This document shows positions 11,695 through 33,200 of a stretch of 64,000 bases of DNA, one piece after another. Positions within the stretch are counted from its first letter, which is position 1, and each line of letters begins with the position of its first letter. Under the pieces are notes generated by a model. It saw nothing but the letters and a program-made list of their open reading frames with translations. It was not told the origin of the DNA and searched no databases. The translations under genes were made by a program, and so were the position numbers. Source of the DNA: Ptychodera flava (lineage: Eukaryota > Hemichordata > Enteropneusta > Ptychoderidae); assembly GCF_041260155.1 (NCBI RefSeq), contig NW_027248291.1, positions 124,001-188,000 of the forward strand. The letters are read 5' to 3'.

Positions 11695-12171
11695 TACAGT
11701 TTATGCTTGTGATCACTGTAATGATTGCTGTCAAAGTGTGAAAATGATATATACGATTGGAACTAATTTGGGATAATTGGATGGTGAAGTTCTGTTGGTT
11801 TAATCTGCAAATGAAGGCGCATCTACATGTTCATTGAAGGGAGCGCTTTCTGTCTCATTCATCAACATTTATATGAGGCAGACTTGACATTTTAGGGGGG
11901 CAGTAATTTTTGATGTTGATTTTGCCTTGCTAGGTCATGATCCGTGACCCGTTTTCACGTTTTCGCCCACGCCCTCTAACGGGGAAAACGGGCCAGGACC
12001 CGGACGAGATCTGCATGGACAGCATAGCGGTAATCAGCTGGTGCGGCGTCTGTCGCCTCCCTCCCTGCTGGATAATCGGTAATAAGCTGCACGGGCTCGC
12101 TGCTTAGGGTAGAGGTGTATATAGGATTGTGTTTAGCAGTGTAACTATTATAGGTCCTTCGAAGCGTCAAC
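11695..12171 (+). promoter_or_regulatory. MSMO1 upstream region with a TATA-like box
   Basis: TATATAG at 12118-12124 lies about 48 bases before the chosen ATG, which would place a transcription start near 12148. The 200 bases before it are richer in CG than the flanks. I could not pick out a convincing sterol regulatory element, although family knowledge (SREBP control of sterol genes) would predict one. A one-ended MITE relic occupies 11753-11830. Confidence 0.4.
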
Positions 12172-21522
<9,351 letters not shown>

Positions 21523-21971
21523 ATGAACTATCAACTATCAACAGATATGTAACCTAAAATCTTCCAAAACATGCAACGTCTGGCGGCGTTGTCGTATGGT
21601 CCCTACCTCCTCAAATGACAGTTACGGATTTCGAAACTCAGTCTATACGATTAAATTCCTTCACATCCATGATAAACCTCTTTGTTGAGAAAACCACTTT
21701 ATTTTGATGATTGCCACCATGCATAATTTTTGAGATATAAAACACGGAGTTGAAATCAATTGAAAAGTTGATTTTGCCAAACTATACATAGCTTGCAACA
21801 CTATGGAATGATAAGTTTTACCCGAGATTTGCTGATAAGTGATATATAATGATTTATTTTCTTCAGTCGTTTTAAACAGAATTTTTTGTCCTCTTCTCTC
21901 AGTACTCTCTACAAGCAATGCAAATATGTCAAATTGACTGTTGAGTCTCCAAACATTTACAATAATCATCG

Positions 21972-22320
21972 TTTTATGGTAGAATGTACCTCGGGGACAG
22001 ATATTCAGACTCAAATTTTTACAATATTCTTTTGGCCTACCACTTCTCATTTTGAAGCTTATGGAGTACTTTAAGTTTTTTTGCCAGCTTAGTTTGTGAA
22101 AATCTGGAATTTTATTCTACCCACAGAGATAAATAACCCAGGGTTGGCAGACCTCTTGAAGTTCAATATCGGTATATATTGGGTACTTTTTTTCTCTAGT
22201 ACCAAAAATATTGGGTTCTAAGTACCAAAATTTGCATGGTGAAAGATAATGGTTGAAAGTTTGCTGGAGGAAAGTTTGAGCAAAAGCTTTTAGTCATTTG
22301 TGAGGCACAAACTACAACAA
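21972..22320 (+). mobile_element. Diverged relative of the 63065-63416 element
   Basis: Shares ACCTCGGGGACAGA, AATATCGGTA, TCTCTAGTACCAAAA and GAGGAAAGTTTGAGCAAAAG, in order, with the TTAA-flanked element near the right edge. It lies downstream of the MSMO1 stop, probably in the 3' untranslated region. Confidence 0.6.
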
Positions 22321-23465
22321 TCCAAACTGTCCATTGACTCATCTTTCAAATGGTATGTTTCTCTTTCTCTTTCTCAGATTTAATTGAAAACAAAGAATAC
22401 TCCAGTTGTTTTCATTTCACGTGTCTGTGTCATACAAAGGTCAAATTTGCCCGTTTACCAGTATATCATGTAATGGTTCTACTCCGGAATAAAAAAGACT
22501 TGAAGTAATTACACACTCAGTACACCAAGGCGATCACGTGCATACAAACACATGTGTGCAAACACGAAAAGTTACATGCATTTCTATGTGCATCAGTGCA
22601 AATGGTTTTGTTGTACCGTGGTCGATTTGAATTCCGGGTTTAGTCTATTGGACCGATGGAAAGGTACAATGGAACATATGCAATTTAACAGTAATTGCAG
22701 TTCTTATTTCTGTCAACTGCTTGAATTTACATCACACGGTTTTTCAAAGGTTTTAATCTCCCTATCTACCAGTACAGTTCACTGTTTATTTTTTAGGAAA
22801 TCAAAATTTCTTATGGATATTGATATCATGATCTTTTTTGTTGGTGTATCAGAAAAGACTTAATAAACTTGTCAATCACAGTGCAGCAAAATTATGTAGT
22901 GATATTGTGTGTTGATACAGAGACAATGTTTAACCTGTTCATTTTCTTTGCATGAGGTTCTACTTCGCAATAGAACACAGATGGATGAAACCAAAATTTT
23001 GCAGTGAGAGATTTGATCCTGGCACTTCCTATTTGCATGAATCTCGCAATCCACCAATCACATCGTGGCAAACTGTAGTGATCAAAGGTGAATTGCCTCA
23101 CAACCTAAGAGAGACATTTGGTAAATTTAGAGATTTGCAACATGTTTAGAGTGTTGTGTCAATCCATGGAAGTACTACTGAAGTCATGGTTAATCCATGG
23201 TGCTGTGTGTGTAGTGTATGACGACTTTTAATAAACTGTAGCCCCATTAGCTGTATCTTTTTGCATTTTCTTTCAGATAAATAGAAATCAAATCAACTTA
23301 TTCAAAATTGTTTCTTAATGTGTTACCATAGGACATATCTAAAACATTGGAAATGAATGCACAGCTTTGATTTTAGCAATTGTTCAACAATTTTTGGGTT
23401 GGAGCTCAAATATGGCTGCCACAAATATGCATATAAGTGACTGAATGTAATCAACCATCTCAATA

Positions 23466-23762
23466 GGGCCGTTCACAGTTTACGTCACTGTTCTCTCATT
23501 AATATGCAAAAATAAATATTTGTCCACATTTTTAGATTACGCTTTTGAAAATTACGCATGCAAGAACGACGAAAATACATCTCAGTGGGCGACTGCTAGT
23601 GTAACAGTGAATACTAAAAAACATATTCACGACTCAGAGTACAAGCTGCAAAAACAGCCACGCATGCAACATTGATAAAATTTGTCCGCATTTCAAGCTG
23701 CGTGTCCGATGTCGCGCGCGTACAGCTATATTTAGTAACAAACCTGTAACCGTGAACAAGGC
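23466..23762 (+). mobile_element. 297-bp TA-flanked MITE, copy 1
   Basis: Begins GGGCCGTTCACAGTTTACG and ends with the partial inverse TGTAACCGTGAACAAGGC, with TA on each side (23464-23465, 23763-23764). It is almost identical over its whole length, and the same length, as 34498-34794. The TA duplication suggests a Tc1/mariner-type element. The near identity implies recent activity. Confidence 0.85.
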
Positions 23763-23811
23763 TATTACCAAGGAGTGACCTTGTGACATGTTCAAAGAGA
23801 GTGTGGCTTAA

Positions 23812-23879
23812 CCCTGTCAGGCTTGGCTGTCTGCTACCTTACCAACACCTAGGTATACAGGGGTTTAGGCCTCAGAGGG
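23812..23879. mobile_element. 68-bp TTAA-flanked mini-element
   Basis: TTAA-CCCTGTCAGGC opens it and CTCAGAGGG-TTAA closes it. Its right TTAA (23880-23883) is also the left TTAA of the next element, so the two abut at one target site. Confidence 0.6.
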
Positions 23880-23883
23880 TTAA

Positions 23884-24073
23884 AGGGACAAAGTCGGCCA
23901 TGATACATGAAACCATCACGAAAAATTCATTTCGCGATGGTTTCATTTAATATGAATAAAACCGGGGTCAAATATAAGCGTGGTCACCCATTTATTCAGT
24001 ATCTTTCAACATGTCATTATAAGAAGTATCTTGCATCACACAAAATTCATGAAAAATGGCCGACTTTGTCCCT
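23884..24073 (+). mobile_element. TTAA-flanked AGGGACAAAGTCGGCCAT element (190 bp)
   Basis: Perfect terminal inversion AGGGACAAAGTCGGCCAT / ATGGCCGACTTTGTCCCT, with TTAA on both sides (23880-23883, 24074-24077). It is related to the foldback at 10061-10377 and shares TGGTCACCCATNTAT, CTTTCAACATGTCA and CAAAATTCATGAAAAATGG. Confidence 0.85.
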
Positions 24074-24641
24074 TTAATAACAGAATTTCAAAACATCTCT
24101 CAGAGGAGTGGATGAATTTTTATTTGGTGAAATGCAAAATGCAAAATAATTCTGGTACAGCTACATTGCCAATCATAAATGCTTTGTATGATAACATGTG
24201 AATGAAATCTTTTACATATCAGGGGGTGGGTGTCATGTCAATCAGCATCACGGTTCCATTCACCAGCAATATGTCAAGACCATGGCACTGATAACGACCC
24301 CATCCCTTTTCCTTGTGTTGTGGCTACGGGATACCATTTAATATGCACTTACAGAAAAAATACTCCATGAATATTCATCAGTAATTTGTATAATGGGGGC
24401 ATGATGTCACCTCCTGATATACCGATATAAATATGACACAAATGACCAACTTTCAAACATATGTGCACACACATACCAGTTGTGTATAGAAACATATAGA
24501 GGTATATATAGATGTAATATTCGCACAAATAGCCGAGATGAAACACATAGGCATATGTGGAGCATCAAAACTACAATGTAATGAGTTCGACATAAATTTG
24601 TGTTGTCAATGATTTTGTAGTGTTCAATTTGTTATTGTCGT

Positions 24642-25384
24642 ATGCAGATAAGAATGGGCAGTGAAATTGATCTAAATGTTATCACTCTTGTGTAATTGGT
24701 TTGTAAAGTTGTTTCAAAATTTACTACAGGATTGGTAATTTTAGCTGAGTTGCGGCAAACTACAGACGGATGATAGTGTTGTTTCACAGGCGGCCTCTGC
24801 TGTAATTGTTGAGATAAAGCAATAAAGTAGGAACGGATTAGTGTGTATGTGTGTAGGGTAAAGATTTTCCGACTTTCTCTCCTCGTACATTTCGACAACT
24901 TTCTCACTTACTACTTCTGGCATAGCACACCTCTTTTCCTGTAGATCATGATTTTTTTTTGCAAAAGAACTTCATACAATGCAAAGGCAACAAGAAATCT
25001 AATGACAACTAGACTCTGACTTTGCTGTGATACAATGTAACTCAAAACAGCGGTATATAAGGAATTTAATATGAGTCTGTGTATGTGAAGTGCACTGCAA
25101 AGTGTACTCCCTGGTGTGTGTTTATTATGGGTCCATAAAAGCTCTTTGATTTTCACCCCAGTCATAACCATTCTCACCAGCCAGAGCAATAATTTCCGCT
25201 CCGCTGACCTACGCCTCTTAACGGGTAGCGCTAAGCTGCTGCCGTAAAGAGGCGCGTGGTTTATGACGATGAGTTATAACAAGTCAGTGCAACTTCTGAG
25301 GCAAGTTTTGGAACAACTTTACAAACCAATTACACAAGTGTTGCAACATTTAGATCAATTTCACTGTCCATTCTTATCTGCATA
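24642..25384. mobile_element. 743-bp element with about 79-bp terminal inverted repeats
   Basis: ATGCAGATAAGAATGG...GTGTAATTGGTTTGTAAAG on the left is inverted on the right as CTTTACAAACCAATTACAC...CTTATCTGCAT. The interior has no recognisable protein. The target duplication is unclear (TA on both sides is possible), so the superfamily is open. Confidence 0.75.
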
Positions 25385-25876
25385 TCATTGTAATATAAGT
25401 TATGTGTCAATATACTATTAAAAATCAAACTGAGGGGAGTCATCAGAAGAGCACTCAAAGGTCGTATGGGACCCATACCCCAGATGTGCATGAACACTGT
25501 GTCCAAGGTACGTTGGCGATTGACAAAAGTTAAAACATGAGGTTTGCCATAATGTGCATCGTAAAATTAAAATGTTGCAGTTATGTTGACATGATGCATC
25601 TAGATCTTATTGTGCACCTCAGAAAGTCGCAAAGGTACAATTCTGATAACCTCTTTCCTTAGTTAAGTTAGGACCACTGGAGAGTGTTGACAGTTTTAAT
25701 ACTTGTATTGCTAATGCTTTAGGGAAAATTACGGTATATGCTTTGCAGAACTAAAACAATGAAAATATTGCAAAGAGTGACAACCATCATCCCAAATAAT
25801 CCTGAAATGATGGATTTATTGCTTGGATGTGTAAACTAAAGCACTGCCATATTGTCCCAATCCTCATATCATGAGT

Positions 25877-26550
25877 TTATTGCTTAGATGTGTATACTGA
25901 TGCCTTGATGTTCCATGGATTCTTGGCATAGATACCAAGGGTTGTATAGACGTCTGGTTTATAATTGATGGTACCGTTGACTCCGAGACCTCGGAGTCTC
26001 TCTAGTACTGCATTTACGTCAGACTGATCGAGATAATCCTGTGTGTAAACACAGATCAAGTGGTGTTTACCGTCGCCGTTGTCAGGACTCACTTTGGCCG
26101 ATATCCCAAGATTCCCTTCATGAGTTGCCTTGGCGACCTTACACCAGAGGTCATCAACCTTGGCAGGCGATGGGAAGAGCATCCATTTTCCAACTGTATA
26201 GCTGTATTGAGCTGCCAGAGCGGATACTTTGGCGGAGTTTATCACTTCTCCGGAACTCTGTAACTCCATCCAAGCCTCAAGCAATCCCTCCCTATCAGCT
26301 TCACTTTCATTTCCAACTTTGTAAGGATTTGCAACAGTAATCCACTGAATTGCCTGTGAACTTGATAAAGACAATGTACATGACTTAATATGGAAATTGA
26401 AGTTTGGAAAGAGATTAATCTCTCTAAGAGGAAATATCAAATGAAGCGCAGAACAAGCAGTACAGCACTAGACAGCATTATGCACAATGAAATTCTAGAG
26501 CATTGGGTAAAGATCTGATGTGTACCAATGAACAATTGCATGATCTTCTC

Positions 26551-26593
<43 letters not shown>

Positions 26594-27564
26594 AGGGAGG
26601 GAGAGAGAGAGGGAAGGGAAAGAGACTGGGCGATAATGGAATTTTTGATAAACTAACTATTCATCAACTTTAGATCAAATGTACTCTTTATTTAAATTTG
26701 TTCATTTGATGTTGACTTCATTTGTAAGATTCTATATTTTTTTAAAGTCAAGCAAGCACTGAGAGTTTTAAGTGAAATTTATATACGTGCACTGGAAATC
26801 AGCAGCTACTATTTTAGTACCTATCAAAATTGAAGTGCCATTTTATTTGTAAATTTGTCACATCAAAGCTGAAAGACTGTAGAATCTCATTGACTTTGAT
26901 AATTAGAGAAAGAAAAGTTAAATTGAGTTCAGACCTACTGCACAAAATCAAGAGAATTTCATTCTATTGGTTGTTGGAGGGTCTAGCTTGTACATAGCAA
27001 GACCATTAATATGATACCATGTGACAATCAAGTTATCAAAATTTACCTTTCTTTAACATCGCAGAGTTTCAAGGTGTAAAACATTTCAACACATGTTACA
27101 ATAGCCATCTAGAATAATTGGACCAACAAGTTGACCCTTTGAGTGCTGTTATTCTACCCACCATAAATTTTATGCAAAATTTTACGCAAAATTTTACCAA
27201 TTTCCACGAATTTTTCTGTAAATTTTACAATAATTTTGGACAAGATGAGCATCAAATATCATTGGCTACATTTATTTATCAAAATATTTGTAAACATCTG
27301 GAAAAAAGAAATGACTGGGGTATATTTCATACAGGCAACAAAGATTGACTTTTGGTGTTCAAAGGTTTAATATGGTATTTGCTCAAGGTGAAAACAAATT
27401 GTATATTACCTCTATGCATGGACTTACCTGTGAATTTGTGATGGTCTGTTAGCGGTGGTAAATTCATCAACAGATATTCCAGAAGAGACGTCATAATGCA
27501 GCCAACCGAATGCCAGCCTGCCACCGACAAATCTGCTGTGTGTCAACGACGCTGCAGACGCCAT
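25877..27564 (-). CDS. C11orf68: C11orf68 / UPF0696 (DUF1917) family protein, two exons
   Basis: The family has a conserved but poorly understood fold and no enzymatic function is established. Exon 1 is 27564-27428 and begins MASAASLTHSRFVGG at an ATG with good context (CC-ATGG). It ends in phase 2 at AG|GTAAGT. Exon 2 runs from 26360 to the stop at 25879-25877. Acceptor AG at 26362-26361 keeps phase; the AG seven bases downstream would not. The product is about 206 residues. From memory, FTTANRPSQIH matches human WLAKYPPSQV, GKWMLFP matches GKWLMHL, AKVSP and ICVYTQDY match AKVSP and ICVYTDDF, and NYKPDVYTTLGIYAKNPW matches TYKPDVYTYLGIYRANRW. It lacks the N-terminal extension of the human protein. 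The stop codon overlaps an AATAAA, with a second at 25820-25815. An in-frame upstream ATG at 27621 is possible. Confidence 0.88.
26551..26622 (+). repeat. (GA)n microsatellite
   Basis: Interrupted GA tract within the single intron of the C11orf68 homolog. Confidence 0.95.
27135..27366 (-). mobile_element. 217-bp TTAA MITE family, copy 3 (reverse orientation)
   Basis: Begins CCCTTTGAGTGCTGTTATTC and ends TTGGTGTTCAAAGG followed by TTTAA. The interior is the reverse complement of the family (ATACAGGCAACAAAGATTGAC at the right). It lies in the C11orf68 intron, close to exon 1. Confidence 0.75.
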
Positions 27565-28483
27565 GGCTGTACACCTGACATGCACGTATGGTTGGCAATG
27601 TATTGCAGTGGTTAGATACACTCCGACTTGATCCCTCTAAATCATGTGTGTAGTGGGATACCCAGAACATGCAAGTTTGAATTTGATTTGGAAAAAGATC
27701 CTTGTAGTACAGCTTTCCTCTCCACTGTATCAGCACGGGCACCAGTGAAGTTTTCAATGTGAAGACATGGAGCTTAGGTAAAACTGATTTCATGACCTGT
27801 GATGTCATGAGTTGACCTCATTTATCAAGCACGATGGTGTGAAACCAGATCATAATTTAGACAGCGCCCTCAGCAAATTATTTAACATTATGTTTACAGT
27901 CTTTCCATCTTTCTTACCAAGTTGGGGAAAAGTGAAATGGCAAAAGTCAATTATCTTTTGTGAATTGTGGAAAATTCCTGGTAACTTTGATGCACGGTAC
28001 ACCTGATCATTTCAAAAGACTCTTTCCTCGTATTTTCAGCGAGATTTCTGAGACACTGTTATTTTGTTTTCTTTTCTGAATTGTTGTAATCCTTTTCATC
28101 CCTACCATGGGATGATATGTGTTAATAAAGTACTTGAACTATAGTTTTCAATACATGTATTATGTAGTAAAATGCAAAGACATGGTCACTGGGAAACATA
28201 GGCGGATTTTTCCACAGCATGTCACACCTGAAACCTGTATACCATATAGGGGTGATGCAGGTACGATACCAGTGAGGCTTGATAGGGTATTTTCCCTCGT
28301 CTAAGATTTAAAATTCTTGACTGTCCTTCAGGCAAGTGCATCTATAAAGGGTAATAAGGGAATTGCAGTCACTCCGTACTTTGTTTCCCAGACTTGTTTT
28401 TGAGTAAATCCGGTGTTACATGGAAGGAGTCCATCCCATGTTGTACAAACCAACACTGTAATTTTCTGCCTTTCATTTCTCAG

Positions 28484-28567
28484 AATGGACACTGATGGCC
28501 AATGCTAGAGCAATCGCTGCCCTTGGAGCAGGTCTGCTCAATATTAGATATGGTCATAAGACATGAG
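28484..28567 (+). other. Isolated exon-like block (unassigned)
   Basis: After a strong pyrimidine tract and TTTCTCAG (acceptor at 28484), a frame reads WTLMANARAIAALGAGLLNI then RYGHKT and a stop. It looks like the last coding exon of a + strand gene, but I recognise neither the protein nor any upstream exon. It may be chance. Confidence 0.25.
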
Positions 28568-28689
28568 ATTCTGAGAGTTGCTCCATGAGACCACCTCATT
28601 TTTCTCATTTTTGTATGATCCGCCCATGACTTCAGGATCAAGTATGGACTGTTGCTGTAAAATGATAAGCTATAAACCACATCCAGTGA

Positions 28690-28960
28690 TAATACCATGA
28701 GATTTTGACCAGTTCAGGACATACATGTATGAGCAATAGTGAGTGCATATGAAGTGAACTGGTCAAAACTGAGTATACCAACAACAGGTATACCAACCCA
28801 TTGTTGAGGTGGTTCATTGGAATACTGGAGTGAAATGTCAAAAAGGATCTTTTTTCCTAGCTGACAGTTTACGCATGGTCAAACCGTGCAACATCACAAA
28901 TATAGCATGGTTCTTTTCACATATTGACCAATCGGATTGTTGTATTTGCACCATGGGTGA
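28690..28960. repeat. Dispersed repeat, related to 13690-13945
   Basis: Same landmarks in the same order as the copy in MSMO1 intron 1: ATACCATGAGATTTT, GAAGTGAACTGGTCAAA, TTCTTTTCACATA and GACCAATCGGATTG. Confidence 0.65.
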
Positions 28961-29704
28961 GTGATACAAAGAGACAACACCATTTTACAACATGAAAGAC
29001 AACCATGGCAATGAAGTATGTGGTGACAAAAATATTATGGGATGTATTTCACATGGATGCTGTACAATATACATACAGATCAGAATTTGTATGAAAAAAA
29101 CGTTTCTCTTGTTTTTACAGAAATACATGACATGATTGCATAAACGTTGAAAACAAATTATCTTGACTGCTCAGTGTCAAATCAGGAACAACCACAAGAC
29201 GTTAGATGTGGGGGTTTATCTACAAGCAAGGAAAACAGTAATTTGTGTTGAACTGAAGCACACTATCCACAACACATCTTCACTGTATGATTGTCAATAT
29301 AACTCAAATGTGTCAATACAGATCAAATGAGCAAATATATTCCTTCACAAAAAATTTTCACTTTCCTGCTACTTTGGTCCAATGTCAACGTAAATTTCAA
29401 TGAGTTTGATCAAAATTTACACATCTATGATACAATGTGATGTCTAACTAGTGAAATTTGACTCCCGCCTTAGTAATGACAATACAAGCAATCTTTACAA
29501 GTTTGCAGTAACACATCCCCAATGCCTTGTTGCAGAACAAATGATATCATCATAGAATATTGCACTCATAACTCATCATTTCAACAGTCTATATATATCT
29601 TTGAATTAAAGTGATGGGTATTCATAAGTGTTTATCTGTTTGGATTGATCAGTTGATCAATAACACAAAGGGTTCCTGCAGGTTTACACTTAGTTCTTCC
29701 TAGT

Positions 29705-29785
29705 ATACTATAGACTGGAAGATCCGTCGCTTGAGGGCGCTCTCTACGCTCCCCCTTGAGCGACGGATCTTTCAGTATCAGTATA
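29705..29785. mobile_element. Mini-hairpin MITE, TAGACTGAAAGA family
   Basis: TATAGACTGGAAGATCCGTC and its inverse GACGGATCTTTCAGTAT surround GCTTGAGGGCGCTCTCTACG. Arms pair almost fully around a short loop. Confidence 0.75.
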
Positions 29786-30243
29786 CTACAGCAGCAAACA
29801 CACAGGACAGCATAAATTTAAAAGTCCTCTAAACTATTGAAATTTCACCTGTGTTCCTGAACCTTAGCAAAAACACTGCTACTACCACAATCCTAATTGA
29901 TAATATGGAATACTTTCTTATTTAAAATATTAACACCCTTGTTTGCCAAGAACTCCTAAAGTAAAGAATTAGAAATATTTGGCCTCCATCCATTATTGAG
30001 GAAAGGTCCTTCGAGTCAATAATATTTGAATGCAGTATGTAGCATGGCTAATTCTAATATTGGCAAACTACAAAATATTATACACCTAGCTAAAGATTGT
30101 GAAACACTCCGATTGAATGCCTACATGTATGATTCATTTGGAATGATATTCTCTCAGAGTAGAGCTCAGAAGTTTTGCAAGACGTATCAGATGAGATGTC
30201 GTCCGGGTACTCCCAGCATCGCACAGCTATACAATCATCTGGT

Positions 30244-33200
30244 TTATCTGAAGTCTTCCGCAGAGAACATACCCTGCCAAGGAAAGGTGAAAGGTGAAAG
30301 GTTAAAGGCTACACTGAAGAGTTACAGTTGGCATACACTGCATATTTCCCTGGATCTCTGGTGAAATTCTGTCTCATGAATTGTGTTTTTAAGAAAATAC
30401 GTGAACATTACAAAATGTAAATCAAATCTGATTAATGGGTAATTTGTAAACAAAATATGTCCAGAATGCAGGTGTCACAAAATCTATCTAGGGTTCTAAC
30501 CCTTTCACCAGCATGGTTTGGCCCAAACCCATTGTGACAATGTTGAGTGTGGACCTGTTTACAGGGAATTAGGAGGAACAGGTTAAAAAAGACACAAGTA
30601 CTGACTCTGACCTGCATCACACATGTCATGGCATAAATTCATACTGAGGACTTGTTTGTGTGACTTTGAGTTCAAACTAATTTTACAATGAAATCAGTCC
30701 AGGGTTCACCATTGATATCGCTGGGCATAAACCACAGCAGGGGTAATAAATAATTTTTGGGTCAGAAATCACCCCATAGATTTATGGGTATCTAAGTCAA
30801 GAAATTACACAAATTAATCCTTGTGGTCAAACTCTATGGTCTCCTTAAAGCTGGTCGTAAAATCTATACCAGACAGGCATACTTGTAAGATATGAAATTC
30901 ATAAACACAATCAGTGGGCATTTTGATGTCAGCAGTCTGAGTGCATATACGTTAACTGTGATTGAAACAAGTATGATATGACCACAATGAAAACTGAAAG
31001 GTTAAAAAGCTTACCTTGGCTCTTCTTAGAATGGAATCTCTGGAAGGATCATATGGACTATCCTTGGAAGGGATCTCCAGAACTGCTGGAATTGGCAACT
31101 GATGGCTTTCTATGAGATGTCGGATCAACTCAGCTACATTCTGGTTGATCAGGATGATGGCTATATCACTTCTGTTCAGAAATTTCTTGAAGCAGTCTTC
31201 TATTTCATTGATACTGGTGTCTGTAGTAAATCAAGATTAAACGTAGTGAGCGTTCTAATGCAGCATGAGTCCTCGGACACTCTTACCACCATGGTTTGGC
31301 CCAAACCCATTGTTATCAATGGTCATTGTGGACCTGTATACAGGAAATCGGGGGTAAACAGGCTGAAGGGGCACGTTGTCAGCTTTACCTCTAAACAAAC
31401 TGATTAACAGGACAAAACTCAGGGTTCTCCCTAGGATTTTTTTATAGAGTAGCGGCTAATTTGCATAATATTTGCATAATTAGTTTTTTCAAATATTTGC
31501 ATAAAATTTGCATATAGTTTGTGTTCACCAAAAATTGACAAAACAGGGTACCTATGGATTAGAGCCCCTCGACTGACTTTTTTTTAAAATTTAGTACATC
31601 CTTACTAAGTTGCATAAGCTCCTACCCTTGTTTAACTCCCATCTGCTACCTCCATGCTCCAATAAAGAAAGGGTAGCAGAGTAAAATATACCGTAACAGT
31701 TGGTAAAACTGCTCAGATCAAAGAAACTATTAAAAGATGTAAAAGAATGAGGCATAGAAGTTGCCGTGACTGCATCGCCAGGAAAATACTACGTTTTTTC
31801 AGTACGTTTATCAGGGTTCTCCGATCCTGCACCCCCGGTACCAATATAGAAGAGTCCCACTCTGATGTCACATCCGCCATTGTTTACAGTATTTTCACTT
31901 ACGCACGCGATGTGGGTTTTCATTCTCTTCATATGCATTTTCATTTGTTTAAAGCAATTAACACTCCATTTGTTATGAGTTTTTACCACTGACTATAACA
32001 ATTTTCATTGCTATGTTGCTGATTTCACAAGATACTGACCGTTTGATCTTGGAAAGTTGAGTTGCTTGTACGTGCAGCCTACCCATGCCGGTGCGGTGAC
32101 AGACAGTTCACTATGCTAGGCTATGCTGTTGATCGGCAGCATACATGTACATGATCAGATGATGTCTTCGTTCCAGTTTACTTTTTATTTCAAGATGTGA
32201 GACAAACAGAAATTTCACCAAATCGCCACTTCTGTAGCTAGGGATTGTGTAATCAGTTTGATTTTGATTTGAAAATATTTCGTCAATTAAGAGCGGAAAT
32301 CGTCGCTGACTTTTGCTGTCAATTTTTTCTGTCCTTTAGCTTTACAATTTCTTTGGATGGGTCGGTGCCGGTACCGTCAAGGGTGGGACGTGTGAACTTG
32401 TTCTGTTGTTAACACTATTCATACAAATTGAAAGGAGTAATAACTAGTGACATTGTAAAACAAAGAAGCTACAAATAATCTGTCTTCCTTTTGTGTGATC
32501 GTACGGACGTCGACCAGTAGGTGCCATTGTGAACATTTTGCCGCTGAACCTCATAGCGTTGCGGGTAACAATGATAGCGTCGCGGTGAGATCTAAAGCGT
32601 CGCGGGCTTGAACGATAGCGTCGCGGGCCGCGACGCTGTTTTGGGCTGGGGAGAACCCTGTATAAACTGTTTAATTTTTTGTAAAATCATATCTTGCTAT
32701 TAACACTGGATTATTCAAATGGTTGCACTTCTTAGATACCTCACATGCTATATTGGAAATATACGTCTTTACCGGTTTTTTTTTTCTAAGGTTCTAATAC
32801 ATTGGAAAATGATTTGGCAACCATGGTAAGATTTCTGCTGTTCCTAAAGCTGATTGCATTGATATACCAAGGGGAACCCCGGTAACATTTACTGGGGTAC
32901 AGGCCTTAACAAAAACACAGTTTAAACACAAAAAGTTTTGAGGAAATTACTTACCTTTTTCTACCACCATAAAGTTAGGTTGTCTACTCTTGTTGAGCTC
33001 ACCTACACCTCCTAACAGAAACCCGGTACATGTGTCCTGAAACAACAAACATACCATCAGCTAAATTGAATTTCAAGTATCAGCAAATATTCAGTAATTT
33101 TTTTTTCTTTAGAAACAACACCTGATTTTTATTGTTGATGGTTGAAAGTTTTGATCCAAGAAAGTTTGAGAAAAAGTTTGTGTATCTTTTTGAGGTGCAC

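Larger units (their letters stand above)
27622..30243. other. Intergenic region, C11orf68 to ATP6V1F
   Basis: It contains the dispersed repeat at 28690-28960, the mini-hairpin at 29705-29785 and an exon-like block at 28484-28567. The rest is AT-rich, with no recognised gene. The ATP6V1F 3' untranslated region must extend leftward from 30243. Confidence 0.5.

Noticed and set aside
11282-11741. Mirror-image 65- and 113-codon frames (MTKKRRRSLN...)
   Set aside because: Both arise from the two arms of the large palindrome; the same peptide on opposite strands is expected from inversion, not from genes.
26347-26355. Alternative C11orf68 exon 2 acceptor at TTCACAG
   Set aside because: Joining there to the phase-2 exon 1 donor breaks the frame; the AG seven bases upstream keeps it.
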